DNA of 64,000 bases from a virus: positions 1 through 64,000 of the IMG/VR virus record IMGVR_UViG_3300046005_001038; one strand, written 5' to 3'. This document shows, piece after piece, positions 22,337-29,485 of the stretch; the stretch's first letter is position 1; every line of letters begins with the position of its first letter. Under the pieces are notes generated by a model. It was given only the letters and a program-made list of their open reading frames with translations. It was not told the origin of the DNA and made no database searches. A program made the translations under genes and the position numbers.

Positions 22337-23436
22337 TGAAAAAAACATTAGCTGTTTTACTTTTAACCTTTACCTGTGGTGTACAAGCAAACGATAATTT
22401 AAGAGCCAATTTATCTGGCTTTATTTCAGCTACTATGTTTAGCGACCCTGATTTCTACGAGAATACCGCTAAAGGTGCAGTAAATATAGACTTAGCTAAA
22501 GGCTCTTATTTATTTCATACACAATTAGCATCATCTACTGATTTTCCAACGGAATCGTTAATTAGTCGAATGACGGTTGAGAAAGTATTTGGTGTAGCAG
22601 ATGGTCACGAAATGTCGATTGTTGTCGGACGATTTCCTAGATTATACTCATTCTTTAATGCGATAACCGATAATGTAGGTACATCTGGTTTAGCGATGTT
22701 GCCGTTATCACAATATAAGCGACGTACAGTCGCTGATAGTAGGATGATTTCTGGTGATGGAATTATGATGAGTTATCGATTTCATCAAGATGATTATTCG
22801 ATAGAATTCACCGCAGACGTTAGTCAGGCTTCAAAAATAAACAATTGTATGATTCACATGGAGTTCTACAACAAACCTTGTGGTTATGCGTATGGTTTTA
22901 AATCTGATAATCCGAACTATGATTTCGGGATAATATATGAAGACCCGACACTCAAAGTCCTCTTAGCTGTCATTGAGATTGACATCAAAGCGTATATCAC
23001 AAATAGAAAAGACCCTGTTGCGTTGGCAACATATACAGTTGGTAATAGATGGCAACACAAACATTATAAGTTTGGTTTTATTAAGCAGCTCGATGATTGG
23101 TGGGTTCAAGCTGAAGGGACTTACAGAAACATTTTAATGGCTGGTGTTGGTAAGGATTATGTACCTTACAATCAGCAAATAGGCGGTGACTTTGTGGTCG
23201 GTTATCATGTTAATGACGACATTTCAGCTTACGTTGGTTATTCACTCAGTCGTTCTGCTATCGGGGATGGTAAATTTGACCTAGATGATAATTATGTTGG
23301 AGCAACTTACGCTAACGGGGATGGTTTTACTTATTCTTTGGAGTATCACATTGGTCGTGGTAGAGATTGGAATAGGTATTTGTCACCTGATGATAATTGG
23401 TCATCTGCTGTATTTTCAATTTCAAAACAATTTTAA
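22336..23436 (+). CDS. Porin-like outer-membrane beta-barrel protein
   Basis: 366 residues. A signal peptide MKKTLAVLLLTFTCGVQA ends with the AxA-like VQA site. The mature part alternates short polar/aromatic strands (GNRWQHKHYKFGFIKQLDDW, VGYHVNDDISAYVGYSL) and ends in AVFSISKQF. A C-terminal Phe after alternating hydrophobics is the BAM recognition pattern of outer-membrane proteins. It is the last gene of the lysozyme/membrane/PstS-like operon. Possible roles are altered nutrient uptake, receptor change or superinfection control. Confidence 0.8.
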   Translation: MKKTLAVLLLTFTCGVQANDNLRANLSGFISATMFSDPDFYENTAKGAVNIDLAKGSYLFHTQLASSTDFPTESLISRMTVEKVFGVADGHEMSIVVGRFPRLYSFFNAITDNVGTSGLAMLPLSQYKRRTVADSRMISGDGIMMSYRFHQDDYSIEFTADVSQASKINNCMIHMEFYNKPCGYAYGFKSDNPNYDFGIIYEDPTLKVLLAVIEIDIKAYITNRKDPVALATYTVGNRWQHKHYKFGFIKQLDDWWVQAEGTYRNILMAGVGKDYVPYNQQIGGDFVVGYHVNDDISAYVGYSLSRSAIGDGKFDLDDNYVGATYANGDGFTYSLEYHIGRGRDWNRYLSPDDNWSSAVFSISKQF

Positions 23437-23450
23437 TTTTAAATTTCCTA

Positions 23451-23488
23451 TTGAACCCTAGTTTATTATTGTGATAGACTAGGGTTTT
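23451..23488 (+). terminator. Terminator with overlapping promoter-like boxes
   Basis: AACCCTAGT (23454-23462) pairs with ACTAGGGTT (23478-23486), then TTAC. TTGAAC (23451-23456) and TAGACT (23475-23480), 18 nt apart, overlap it. The loop sequence ATTGTGATA recurs in terminators at 45171-45201 and 62676-62707 (read on the minus strand). Confidence 0.6.
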
Positions 23489-23508
23489 ACTTTGTGTGGG
23501 ATAATGAA

Positions 23509-23643
23509 ATGTTAAAATGGTTACACCAACTAATCTGTGTTCATGAATATCGTTTAGTCAGAACTAGCGTGTTTAAACCACAGAGTACGTTTAAATTAGT
23601 GTGTTTAAATTGTGGTAAAGTTGTTGAACGGAAGTATAACTAA
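23509..23643 (+). CDS. Small zinc-finger-like protein
   Basis: 44 residues. CVHEYRLVR and LVCLNCGKVVER form a C-x-H...CxxC zinc-ribbon pattern common in small phage proteins. Its stop overlaps the polymerase start. Function unknown. Confidence 0.6.
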   Translation: MLKWLHQLICVHEYRLVRTSVFKPQSTFKLVCLNCGKVVERKYN

Positions 23644-25817
23644 TGTCTAAATATATCAGCTCATTTGACCTAGCGCACTATTCAGGGTTCACACATGATG
23701 AAATTATTGATTTGTTAATTGATAACGATATTGTGTCGGATTCAGAATCAATCCCTAAAATATCACAATCTGAATATGAATTGATTTCAGATGTATTTGA
23801 TGAATCATCACAATCGAGAATAAACACTTATTTTGGCGTTCAGACGGACGTAAAACTTCAGTTTGACCTATTAGGAGGGATAACTGAAATCAAGCCTAGA
23901 AAGCCTAAAACAAAGGTTATTCCCACTCGTACTTGGGAAGCAGATGACTACTTACCTAACTTAGAAGAATCGAAGAATTATCAATATAAGTTCTTCACAG
24001 ATTTATCACGACCGCAAGATGAAGAATTGATATTTGATATTGAGGTTTACGGTAATTATTTCTTAATTATGTTCTTGGGTTATCGCACGGGTAGATGTTG
24101 GTATTTTGAGAAGACTGAAAGTCAAGAACTAGACGTGCAGGGTGTGAAATGGTTTATCGAGAATCACACCCTTATTTCATTTAACGGTATTAAATTCGAT
24201 TTACCGTTATTAGCGATAGCGTTAAATAACGCTAACTTTGATGATTTGTGGAAAGCAACAAAGATGTTGATTCCTGAAGATAAGGGAGAGTTTGTTAGAT
24301 ATTGGGAGATTCCTAAAAAATTTGGAGCAACTCAACTCAAAACTGACCATATTGATGTAATGGAAGTTGCGCCTGGTGTTGGTGTAGGTTTAAAGACGTA
24401 TGGCGCAAGAATTGGCGTTCCAAACCTACAAGACCTTCCTTTCAAAGTTGGGATAGATTTAAACGGTGACCAAATTTCTATTGTGCGAAGATATTGTTTG
24501 AATGACGTTGAAACGACAGCGTATCTATACACGGCTTTGGCTGAAGAAATTGCTATTCGCAAAAGAGCATCGTTAAAATATAAATTAGATTTACGCTCTA
24601 AATCTAATGCACAGTTCTCAGAAGCTGTGATTGTGAAATGTTGTGAGGACGCTAATAAGTCAAAGGTAGCTAGAACTAAAAATGAAGCTCCTGCATTTGT
24701 CACATACACAACGCCAAGCTATATTTCATTTAAATCAGAATTATTAAAAGATGTGTTGAAAGATATTGAAAACTATAAGTTCACTATTGAACATGGTGAG
24801 GTTCAACCTGGAATTTTGTCAGCATTAAAAATACGCATGGGTCAATCTGTGTACACAATGGGTTTGGGCGGATTGCACTCTACTGAGAAGTCAGTATCGC
24901 ATTATGCGAATGACGGTTATATTCTAATGGATGTGGATGTTCGCGCCTACTATCCGAACATGATGTTGTTTCAACAAATGTTCCCTGAAAAACTTGGAAA
25001 AGTGTTCATTAAAGCATTTGAATCTTTAGTCAGAGAGCGAGAAGATGCTAAAGCTAAAAAGATTAAAGCTGTAGATGCAATGCTCAAGGTAGTAATCAAT
25101 AGCGGGTTTGGCAAGATGCTTCAGCTTGTCAGCCCGCTATTTGCTCCAAAACTAGGTATTCAAACAACTGTTGGTGGACAATTATCTATTTTAATGGCGA
25201 TTGAAATGTTAGAATTAGCTGGTCACAGTGTAATCAGTGCAAATACTGACGGCATTGTTATTAGATTGAAAGCAGAAGATTATGATTCGGTTTGGGAAAT
25301 GTTACACGAGTGGGAAGAAAAAACAGGTTTGATTTTAGAAGAAACTCAGTATAAATCTACACACAGTCGGGATGTGAATTGTTACTTCGCGGTTAAGTTA
25401 GATGGTTCTGTGAAGCGTAGAGGGTCTTTCGGTTTAGACATTACTGAAATGCTGAAGAAGAATCCTGTAGGTCTTGTTTGTACCGATGCTGTTGCAAATT
25501 GGCTGAGTGATGGTTCAGATATTGAATCTCACATTAGAAATTGTAAAGATGTGAAGAAGTTCTTAGTGGTTAAGAATGTCACAGGTGGGGCAGTGAAAGA
25601 CGGCGAATACTTAGGAAAAACTGTTCGTTTCTATCACAGTACATCAACAAGTTCTGCGATTCATTATGCTAAGAATGGCAATACTGTAGGAACAAGTGAC
25701 AAATGTCGCCCAATGATGAAATTAACTAAAGACATTCCGATTGATTTGGATTACAATTGGTACATAGACGAAGCGTATAGAATTTTGAAAAATATAGGAG
25801 TGGATTGTGATAACTAA
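23643..25817 (+). CDS. Family B DNA polymerase
   Basis: 724 residues. Exonuclease motifs: FDIEVYG (about 130), SFNGIKFDLP (about 180) and YCLNDVETT (about 284). Polymerase motifs: MDVDVRAYYPNM (motif A, about 432), KVVINSGFGKM (motif B, about 484) and SANTDGIVIR (motif C, about 535). The first Asp of the usual DTDS is Asn here, while the second catalytic Asp is kept. It is the replicative polymerase with proofreading. No terminal-protein gene is recognised. An HNH gene overlaps its end. Confidence 0.93.
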   Translation: MSKYISSFDLAHYSGFTHDEIIDLLIDNDIVSDSESIPKISQSEYELISDVFDESSQSRINTYFGVQTDVKLQFDLLGGITEIKPRKPKTKVIPTRTWEADDYLPNLEESKNYQYKFFTDLSRPQDEELIFDIEVYGNYFLIMFLGYRTGRCWYFEKTESQELDVQGVKWFIENHTLISFNGIKFDLPLLAIALNNANFDDLWKATKMLIPEDKGEFVRYWEIPKKFGATQLKTDHIDVMEVAPGVGVGLKTYGARIGVPNLQDLPFKVGIDLNGDQISIVRRYCLNDVETTAYLYTALAEEIAIRKRASLKYKLDLRSKSNAQFSEAVIVKCCEDANKSKVARTKNEAPAFVTYTTPSYISFKSELLKDVLKDIENYKFTIEHGEVQPGILSALKIRMGQSVYTMGLGGLHSTEKSVSHYANDGYILMDVDVRAYYPNMMLFQQMFPEKLGKVFIKAFESLVREREDAKAKKIKAVDAMLKVVINSGFGKMLQLVSPLFAPKLGIQTTVGGQLSILMAIEMLELAGHSVISANTDGIVIRLKAEDYDSVWEMLHEWEEKTGLILEETQYKSTHSRDVNCYFAVKLDGSVKRRGSFGLDITEMLKKNPVGLVCTDAVANWLSDGSDIESHIRNCKDVKKFLVVKNVTGGAVKDGEYLGKTVRFYHSTSTSSAIHYAKNGNTVGTSDKCRPMMKLTKDIPIDLDYNWYIDEAYRILKNIGVDCDN

Positions 25818-26351
25818 ATTGAAACTACCAAGTCAAGAATATCTTAAAGAATGTTTTGATTATAATGAAGAAACAGGCGAATTAACTTGGAGAGTCAGAC
25901 CTCTAAGTCATTTTAGAGAGGATTGGATTGCTAAAAGATGGAACGGTAAGTTGGCTGGAAAGATTGCAGGAACTTATGATAAAAAAGGATATGTTCAAAT
26001 TAAGATAAATAAAATTTTTTATAAAAAACATAGGTTGATATGGGTGATGTTTACAGGTTCTGACCCTGGAGATTTAGAGATTGACCACATCAATCTAATA
26101 AAAGATGACAATAGATTTGAAAACCTGAGACTTGCAACAGGTAGCGAGAATGCTTGTAATCAGAAAGCGAGGGTTACAAATGTTAGTGGTGCAAAAGGAG
26201 TTTCTTTTGATAAAGAAACTGGTAAATGGAGAGCTTCCGTGATGAAACAAGGAGTTATCCATCATCTAGGCAGTTCAAAACAATAGCTCTTGCGGAAGAA
26301 GCTGTGAACAAAGCAAGGTCTGTTTTGCATGGACAATTTAACAACTCATAA
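25807..26351 (+). pseudogene. HNH-AP2 homing endonuclease, frameshifted
   Basis: GTG 25807 follows AGGAG (25796-25800). The first frame gives 159 residues: KLPSQEYLKECFDYNEETGE, an HNH core (LEIDHINLIKDDNRFENL) and the start of an AP2-type DNA-binding domain, then stops at HHLGSSKQ. In the -1 frame the expected AP2 end continues (TIALAEEAVNKARSVLHGQF) to TAA 26349-26351, matching the ends of the genes at 60141 and 62819. The break lies at TCAAAAC near 26275. It is either a 1-nt deletion or a -1 slip at A-AAA-C. It is inserted behind the polymerase. Confidence 0.8.
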
Positions 26352-26390
26352 TAACGGCGAAGCAAAATCACCTTACTCACGGAGCGAAAT

Positions 26391-26630
26391 ATGATAACAG
26401 TAACAGTATCAAATGAAGATGAATTATATGAAGTTCTCGAACCTTATCTTAGTGGCGAAGAACTTGAAATTTGTAGAAGTGGATGTAAAGAAGATGGTTA
26501 TTATTGTGATTGTGAGCCTTCGCAAGTGTTTAACAGAAAAATACTCGTAAATGACAAACCGTTCTTCTTTTTCACATGGTATGAAGCGACGTGCTTTGAT
26601 TACCCTTGCGTTATTACAATTTTGGAGTAA
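26391..26630 (+). CDS. Small Cys-rich acidic protein
   Basis: 79 residues after ACGGAGCG. It has cysteines in LEICRSGCKEDGYYCDCEP and a hydrophobic aromatic region (KPFFFFTWYEATCFDYPCV). Function unknown. Confidence 0.6.
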   Translation: MITVTVSNEDELYEVLEPYLSGEELEICRSGCKEDGYYCDCEPSQVFNRKILVNDKPFFFFTWYEATCFDYPCVITILE

Positions 26631-26638
26631 AATATAAC

Positions 26639-26667
26639 TTGACACAATAGCTGTATTTTGGTATATT
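26639..26667 (+). promoter_or_regulatory. Promoter of the Rha-P63C gene
   Basis: TTGACA (26639-26644), a 17-nt spacer and TATATT (26662-26667). One of the best sigma70 matches in the window. The start point is expected near 26674, the first base of the structured leader. Confidence 0.75.
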
Positions 26668-26673
26668 CACTAT

Positions 26674-26778
26674 GCCAAAAAGATTTTAAACTTATAACCC
26701 CTTTATACTACATCTAAATTTATTTACATGATAATTTTAGAATCTTTTGGCGAAGATGTAGTGTTGAGGGGTTTTCTT
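26674..26778 (+). promoter_or_regulatory. Structured leader with possible pseudoknot and attenuator
   Basis: Stem B pairs 26696-26702 plus 26707-26715 with 26754-26762 plus 26767-26773 and is followed by TTTTCTT, so it looks like a terminator or attenuator. Stem A would pair GCCAAAAAGATT (26674-26685) with AATCTTTTGGC (26741-26751), which lies in the loop of stem B. Both together make an H-type pseudoknot; otherwise they are alternative folds. It lies between promoter and start codon of the regulator gene. Confidence 0.55.
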
Positions 26779-26795
26779 ATTTCAAGGATATTAGT

Positions 26796-27515
26796 ATGCA
26801 AGATTTAATTAGTAAAAATGATAGTGGTGAGCTAACGGTAAGTTCGATAGTTGTCGCTGAAGTTTTCGGTAGACCTCATGATGCGGTTTTAAAGAGCATT
26901 GATAAAATAAACGCGCAACTTGTTGATATTACCGACGAAGTTCAAATCAACTTTGTGAAAAGCAAAGACGTTAGCGGTATTAGAAATACCAGAACTGCCT
27001 TTTTAAATGAACGTCAATTTTTAATGGTAATGCCTTTTATCGGAGGTAAGAAGTCTTTAGAAGGTCAGATTAAACTTGTTGACGAATTTATACGGCTACG
27101 AAAAGAATTAGATTCTAAAATATCACAAGTTGATATAATCCGAAACTTGCTCCTTTTAGACGCTCCAACTGAATGGGTAAAATTATATCCCGATTCATTC
27201 TATCAGGCTATTATGAGTATTTATGGTCACACGTTTGATAAGACTAAGAATAAGCCATTTTATGCGGCACAGATAACCAGACGCTGGATTTATGATATAA
27301 TTTTACCAGATGAACTTCAAAATGAAATCGACGCTAAACGTAAAGATGAACGTAAGCATACTTGGTTTAATAATGAAAACGGTAGGAATGCTTTATTAGC
27401 ACAAATATCTAAAGTTGAAATGGTCGCACGAATGTCGACTTCGCGAATTGACTTCGAATCTAACTGTGCTAGAGTATTCCTTTCAGCTCCTTTACAATTA
27501 ACTATTACAGTTTAA
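26796..27515 (+). CDS. Rha-type regulator with P63C domain
   Basis: 239 residues after CAAGGAT. Residues about 10-105 match the Rha domain (VSSIVVAEVFGRPHDAVLKS, FLNERQFLMVMPFIGGKK). Residues about 125-235 match P63C (PTEWVKLYPDSFYQAIMSI ... KHTWFNNENGRNALLAQI). Rha-like proteins act in phage gene regulation or antirepression, and P63C is found in phage proteins of unclear role. It has its own promoter, a structured leader and a terminator, and so may be autoregulated. Confidence 0.85.
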   Translation: MQDLISKNDSGELTVSSIVVAEVFGRPHDAVLKSIDKINAQLVDITDEVQINFVKSKDVSGIRNTRTAFLNERQFLMVMPFIGGKKSLEGQIKLVDEFIRLRKELDSKISQVDIIRNLLLLDAPTEWVKLYPDSFYQAIMSIYGHTFDKTKNKPFYAAQITRRWIYDIILPDELQNEIDAKRKDERKHTWFNNENGRNALLAQISKVEMVARMSTSRIDFESNCARVFLSAPLQLTITV

Positions 27516-27523
27516 CCAAAATT

Positions 27524-27560
27524 AAGGATAGCTTAATAATTTTTTGTTAAACTATCCTTT
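27524..27560 (+). terminator. Terminator-like hairpin after the Rha-P63C gene
   Basis: AAGGATAG (27524-27531) pairs with CTATCCTT (27552-27559). The T-run is short, so termination may be partial. Confidence 0.5.
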
Positions 27561-27580
27561 CATTAACAACAAGAGAATTT

Positions 27581-27706
27581 ATGAAATATCCAGATTATTT
27601 GTTTGAAGGTCGTTGTGTTACCACTACTTTCGATAGACAACTTACGTTCATGCAATGTGTAGGCGTTGTATTATTCACGACACTCGTATTAGTATTGTTT
27701 GTATAA
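27581..27706 (+). CDS. Very small membrane protein, possible lysis partner
   Basis: 41 residues after AAGAGAA. A polar N-terminus precedes a C-terminal transmembrane helix (FMQCVGVVLFTTLVLVLFV). It sits directly before the second lysozyme gene, as small holin-type proteins do. No sequence match proves this. Confidence 0.5.
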   Translation: MKYPDYLFEGRCVTTTFDRQLTFMQCVGVVLFTTLVLVLFV

Positions 27707-27719
27707 AAGGAGAATCATT

Positions 27720-28184
27720 ATGATTTCAGCAGCAATAGCATTATGTGTAAGTTCAGTAATTTCGCACGAAGGCTTTCGTCACAAGCAATATAGAGATACA
27801 AACGGATGGAGTATTGGTAATGGTTATTCGCTTACACAAAATCCGTTACACCTAGACAAGAAAACCATAGCAAATTTTAAACGATATGGTATATCAGAGC
27901 TTCGTTCACATCAATTAGTAGCAAAGGTATGCTCACAAAACAAACAGCTCTTAGAATCAAAATATGAATGGTTTAATAACCTATCTGATGCGAGAATGAT
28001 GGTTCTTCTCGATATGAGTTATAACTTAGGTAGTGTGGATGAATTTGATAAAACGCTTAAATATATTAGAAGCGGTAGAACTACAATGGCTTCTGTTGAA
28101 ATGTTAAATTCACGTTGGGCTAGACAGTGTAAAAATAGAAGTGCTGAACTATCGTTTGTAATGAAAACAGGTAAGCTAATATAA
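27720..28184 (+). CDS. Second lysozyme (GH24-like) with altered active site
   Basis: 154 residues from ATG 27720 (AAGGAGAATCATT before it). It is similar along its length to the lysozyme at 21019, but the active-site region reads EGFRHKQYRDTNGWSIGNG: E17, D26, then Ser31 at a spacing one residue shorter than the usual Thr. The N-terminus (ISAAIALCVSSVIS) is hydrophobic up to the catalytic Glu, unlike the first copy. It may be a weakened or altered lysozyme, or a protein anchored by its N-terminus. Confidence 0.8.
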   Translation: MISAAIALCVSSVISHEGFRHKQYRDTNGWSIGNGYSLTQNPLHLDKKTIANFKRYGISELRSHQLVAKVCSQNKQLLESKYEWFNNLSDARMMVLLDMSYNLGSVDEFDKTLKYIRSGRTTMASVEMLNSRWARQCKNRSAELSFVMKTGKLI

Positions 28185-28199
28185 GTTCATTTATATGTG

Positions 28200-28208
28200 T
28201 GGTATAAT
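28200..28208 (+). promoter_or_regulatory. Extended -10 promoter for the GIY-YIG gene
   Basis: TGGTATAAT (TGN-TATAAT) lies 31 nt before the start codon at 28240. The -35 region is poor, as is usual for extended -10 promoters. Confidence 0.45.
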
Positions 28209-28239
28209 ATATTTATATCACACTTTTATACTATTAACC

Positions 28240-28986
28240 ATGACTAATAAAATTTATTGTATTTATATGCACACAAGTCCAAGTGGTAAAAGTTATATTG
28301 GACAAACTTGTAATTATAAAAAGAGATGTAATGACCATCAGAACGAAAAGAACAAATGCACAGCTTTTAAAAACGCTATTGATAAATACGGCTGGGATAA
28401 TTTTACACATGAAATTTTATTAGATGGATTAACTTTAGATGAAGCTAATTACTGGGAAGAATTTTGTATAAAAGAGTTTAATACTTTTGGTGAAAATGGA
28501 TATAATTTAAGAACTGGAGGGTTAAATAGTAATTTATCAGAAGAAACAAAAAATAAAATATCAATTGCTCTAATAGGTAGGGTTTTCTCAGAAAATCATA
28601 GGGAAAGCCTATCTATGGCGGTAACAGGTGTAAAACGAGAACCTCTTTCTGAAGAAAGAAAGCAATGGTTATCGAACTTTAATAAAGGTAAAACATTATC
28701 CTTTGAACATAGGAATAAGATAGCTACTGCAAATACAGGGAAGCAAAAATCAGATGAATGTAAGTTAAAATATAGTAGAAATAGGTATATTAAAACGTAT
28801 GAAAAGATTATAGCCAATCCTGATAAAATTTATGGTGTTAATAAAGGTAGCGAAAATTGTTACCGTGTAATGATTAGCATTGATGGAAAAACTGTCTACT
28901 TAGGTTCTTTTATGACAGAGCAAGCAGCGTTTGATGTATATAAACAAAAAGCATATGAGAGATATTTGGAAGCGTTGAAAGAATAA
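28240..28986 (+). CDS. GIY-YIG homing endonuclease with NUMOD3 and AP2-like end
   Basis: 248 residues from ATG 28240. The upstream in-frame start at 28195 precedes the promoter box and is rejected. The GIY-YIG domain is at residues about 4-90 (IYCIYMHTSPSGKSYIGQT). NUMOD3 repeats follow (EETKNKISIALIGRVFSENH). The C-terminus (NCYRVMISIDGKTVYLGSF then AAFDVYKQKAYERYLEAL) resembles an AP2-type DNA-binding domain, which is more usual in HNH endonucleases. Last plus-strand gene before the convergent terminator. Confidence 0.88.
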   Translation: MTNKIYCIYMHTSPSGKSYIGQTCNYKKRCNDHQNEKNKCTAFKNAIDKYGWDNFTHEILLDGLTLDEANYWEEFCIKEFNTFGENGYNLRTGGLNSNLSEETKNKISIALIGRVFSENHRESLSMAVTGVKREPLSEERKQWLSNFNKGKTLSFEHRNKIATANTGKQKSDECKLKYSRNRYIKTYEKIIANPDKIYGVNKGSENCYRVMISIDGKTVYLGSFMTEQAAFDVYKQKAYERYLEALKE

Positions 28987-29040
28987 ATCAAGTCGAGCAA
29001 AAGAGTTATCACAGATAATGAAAACAGGATTGGTATAGAA

Positions 29041-29069
29041 AAAAGGGAGCTATTATAAGCTCCCTTTTT
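29041..29069. terminator. Bidirectional terminator at the convergence of the two arms
   Basis: Perfect 11-bp stem (29041-29051 with 29058-29068), loop ATTATA, with an A-run before and a T-run after. It serves the plus-strand GIY-YIG gene and the minus-strand tail operon. Confidence 0.85.
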
Positions 29070-29074
29070 ATTAT

Positions 29075-29485
29075 TTATAATAAACTCGCATTATAAAAGA
29101 AAGTATCCATATTTGAATCTGTCATACTTAATGCAGCTTGCAATGCTGAAACCAACGGATTACTACGTTGAACTTCTGTAGCGTATTCCCACTCAATTTG
29201 TGCAGCTTGTGACATTGTTGAAATTTGAGCATTAACAACATCAAGTAAGTTCATTGAGAGTAACTGCAATCGCGCTTGACGCATTGAAATCACAATCGGG
29301 ATATAAACAACTGGCTCAACATAAGGCGGCACAGGCGTGACAAATTCACCATTGATATAATCATCGCCAACATTCGCCGTTTCGGTTTTGACTAATTCCC
29401 AGTCGCTAGGCATTTGGTCTAAGTCCTCATCTAACAACACGATGACATTTTCTACTTTTGAATCTAAAATTTTTGCATATCTCAT
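29075..29485 (-). CDS. Tail fibre assembly-like protein
   Basis: 136 residues from ATG 29485, overlapping the fibre gene stop (TAATGA). The end (VISMRQARLQLLSMNLLDVV...IEWEYATEVQRSNPLVSAL) is the pattern of the small proteins encoded after tail fibres (DUF4376/tail fibre assembly type). The N-terminal part (MRYAKILDSKVENVIVLLDE) is also typical. It probably helps fibre folding or attachment. Last gene of the virion operon. Confidence 0.8.
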   Translation of the reverse strand: MRYAKILDSKVENVIVLLDEDLDQMPSDWELVKTETANVGDDYINGEFVTPVPPYVEPVVYIPIVISMRQARLQLLSMNLLDVVNAQISTMSQAAQIEWEYATEVQRSNPLVSALQAALSMTDSNMDTFFYNASLL

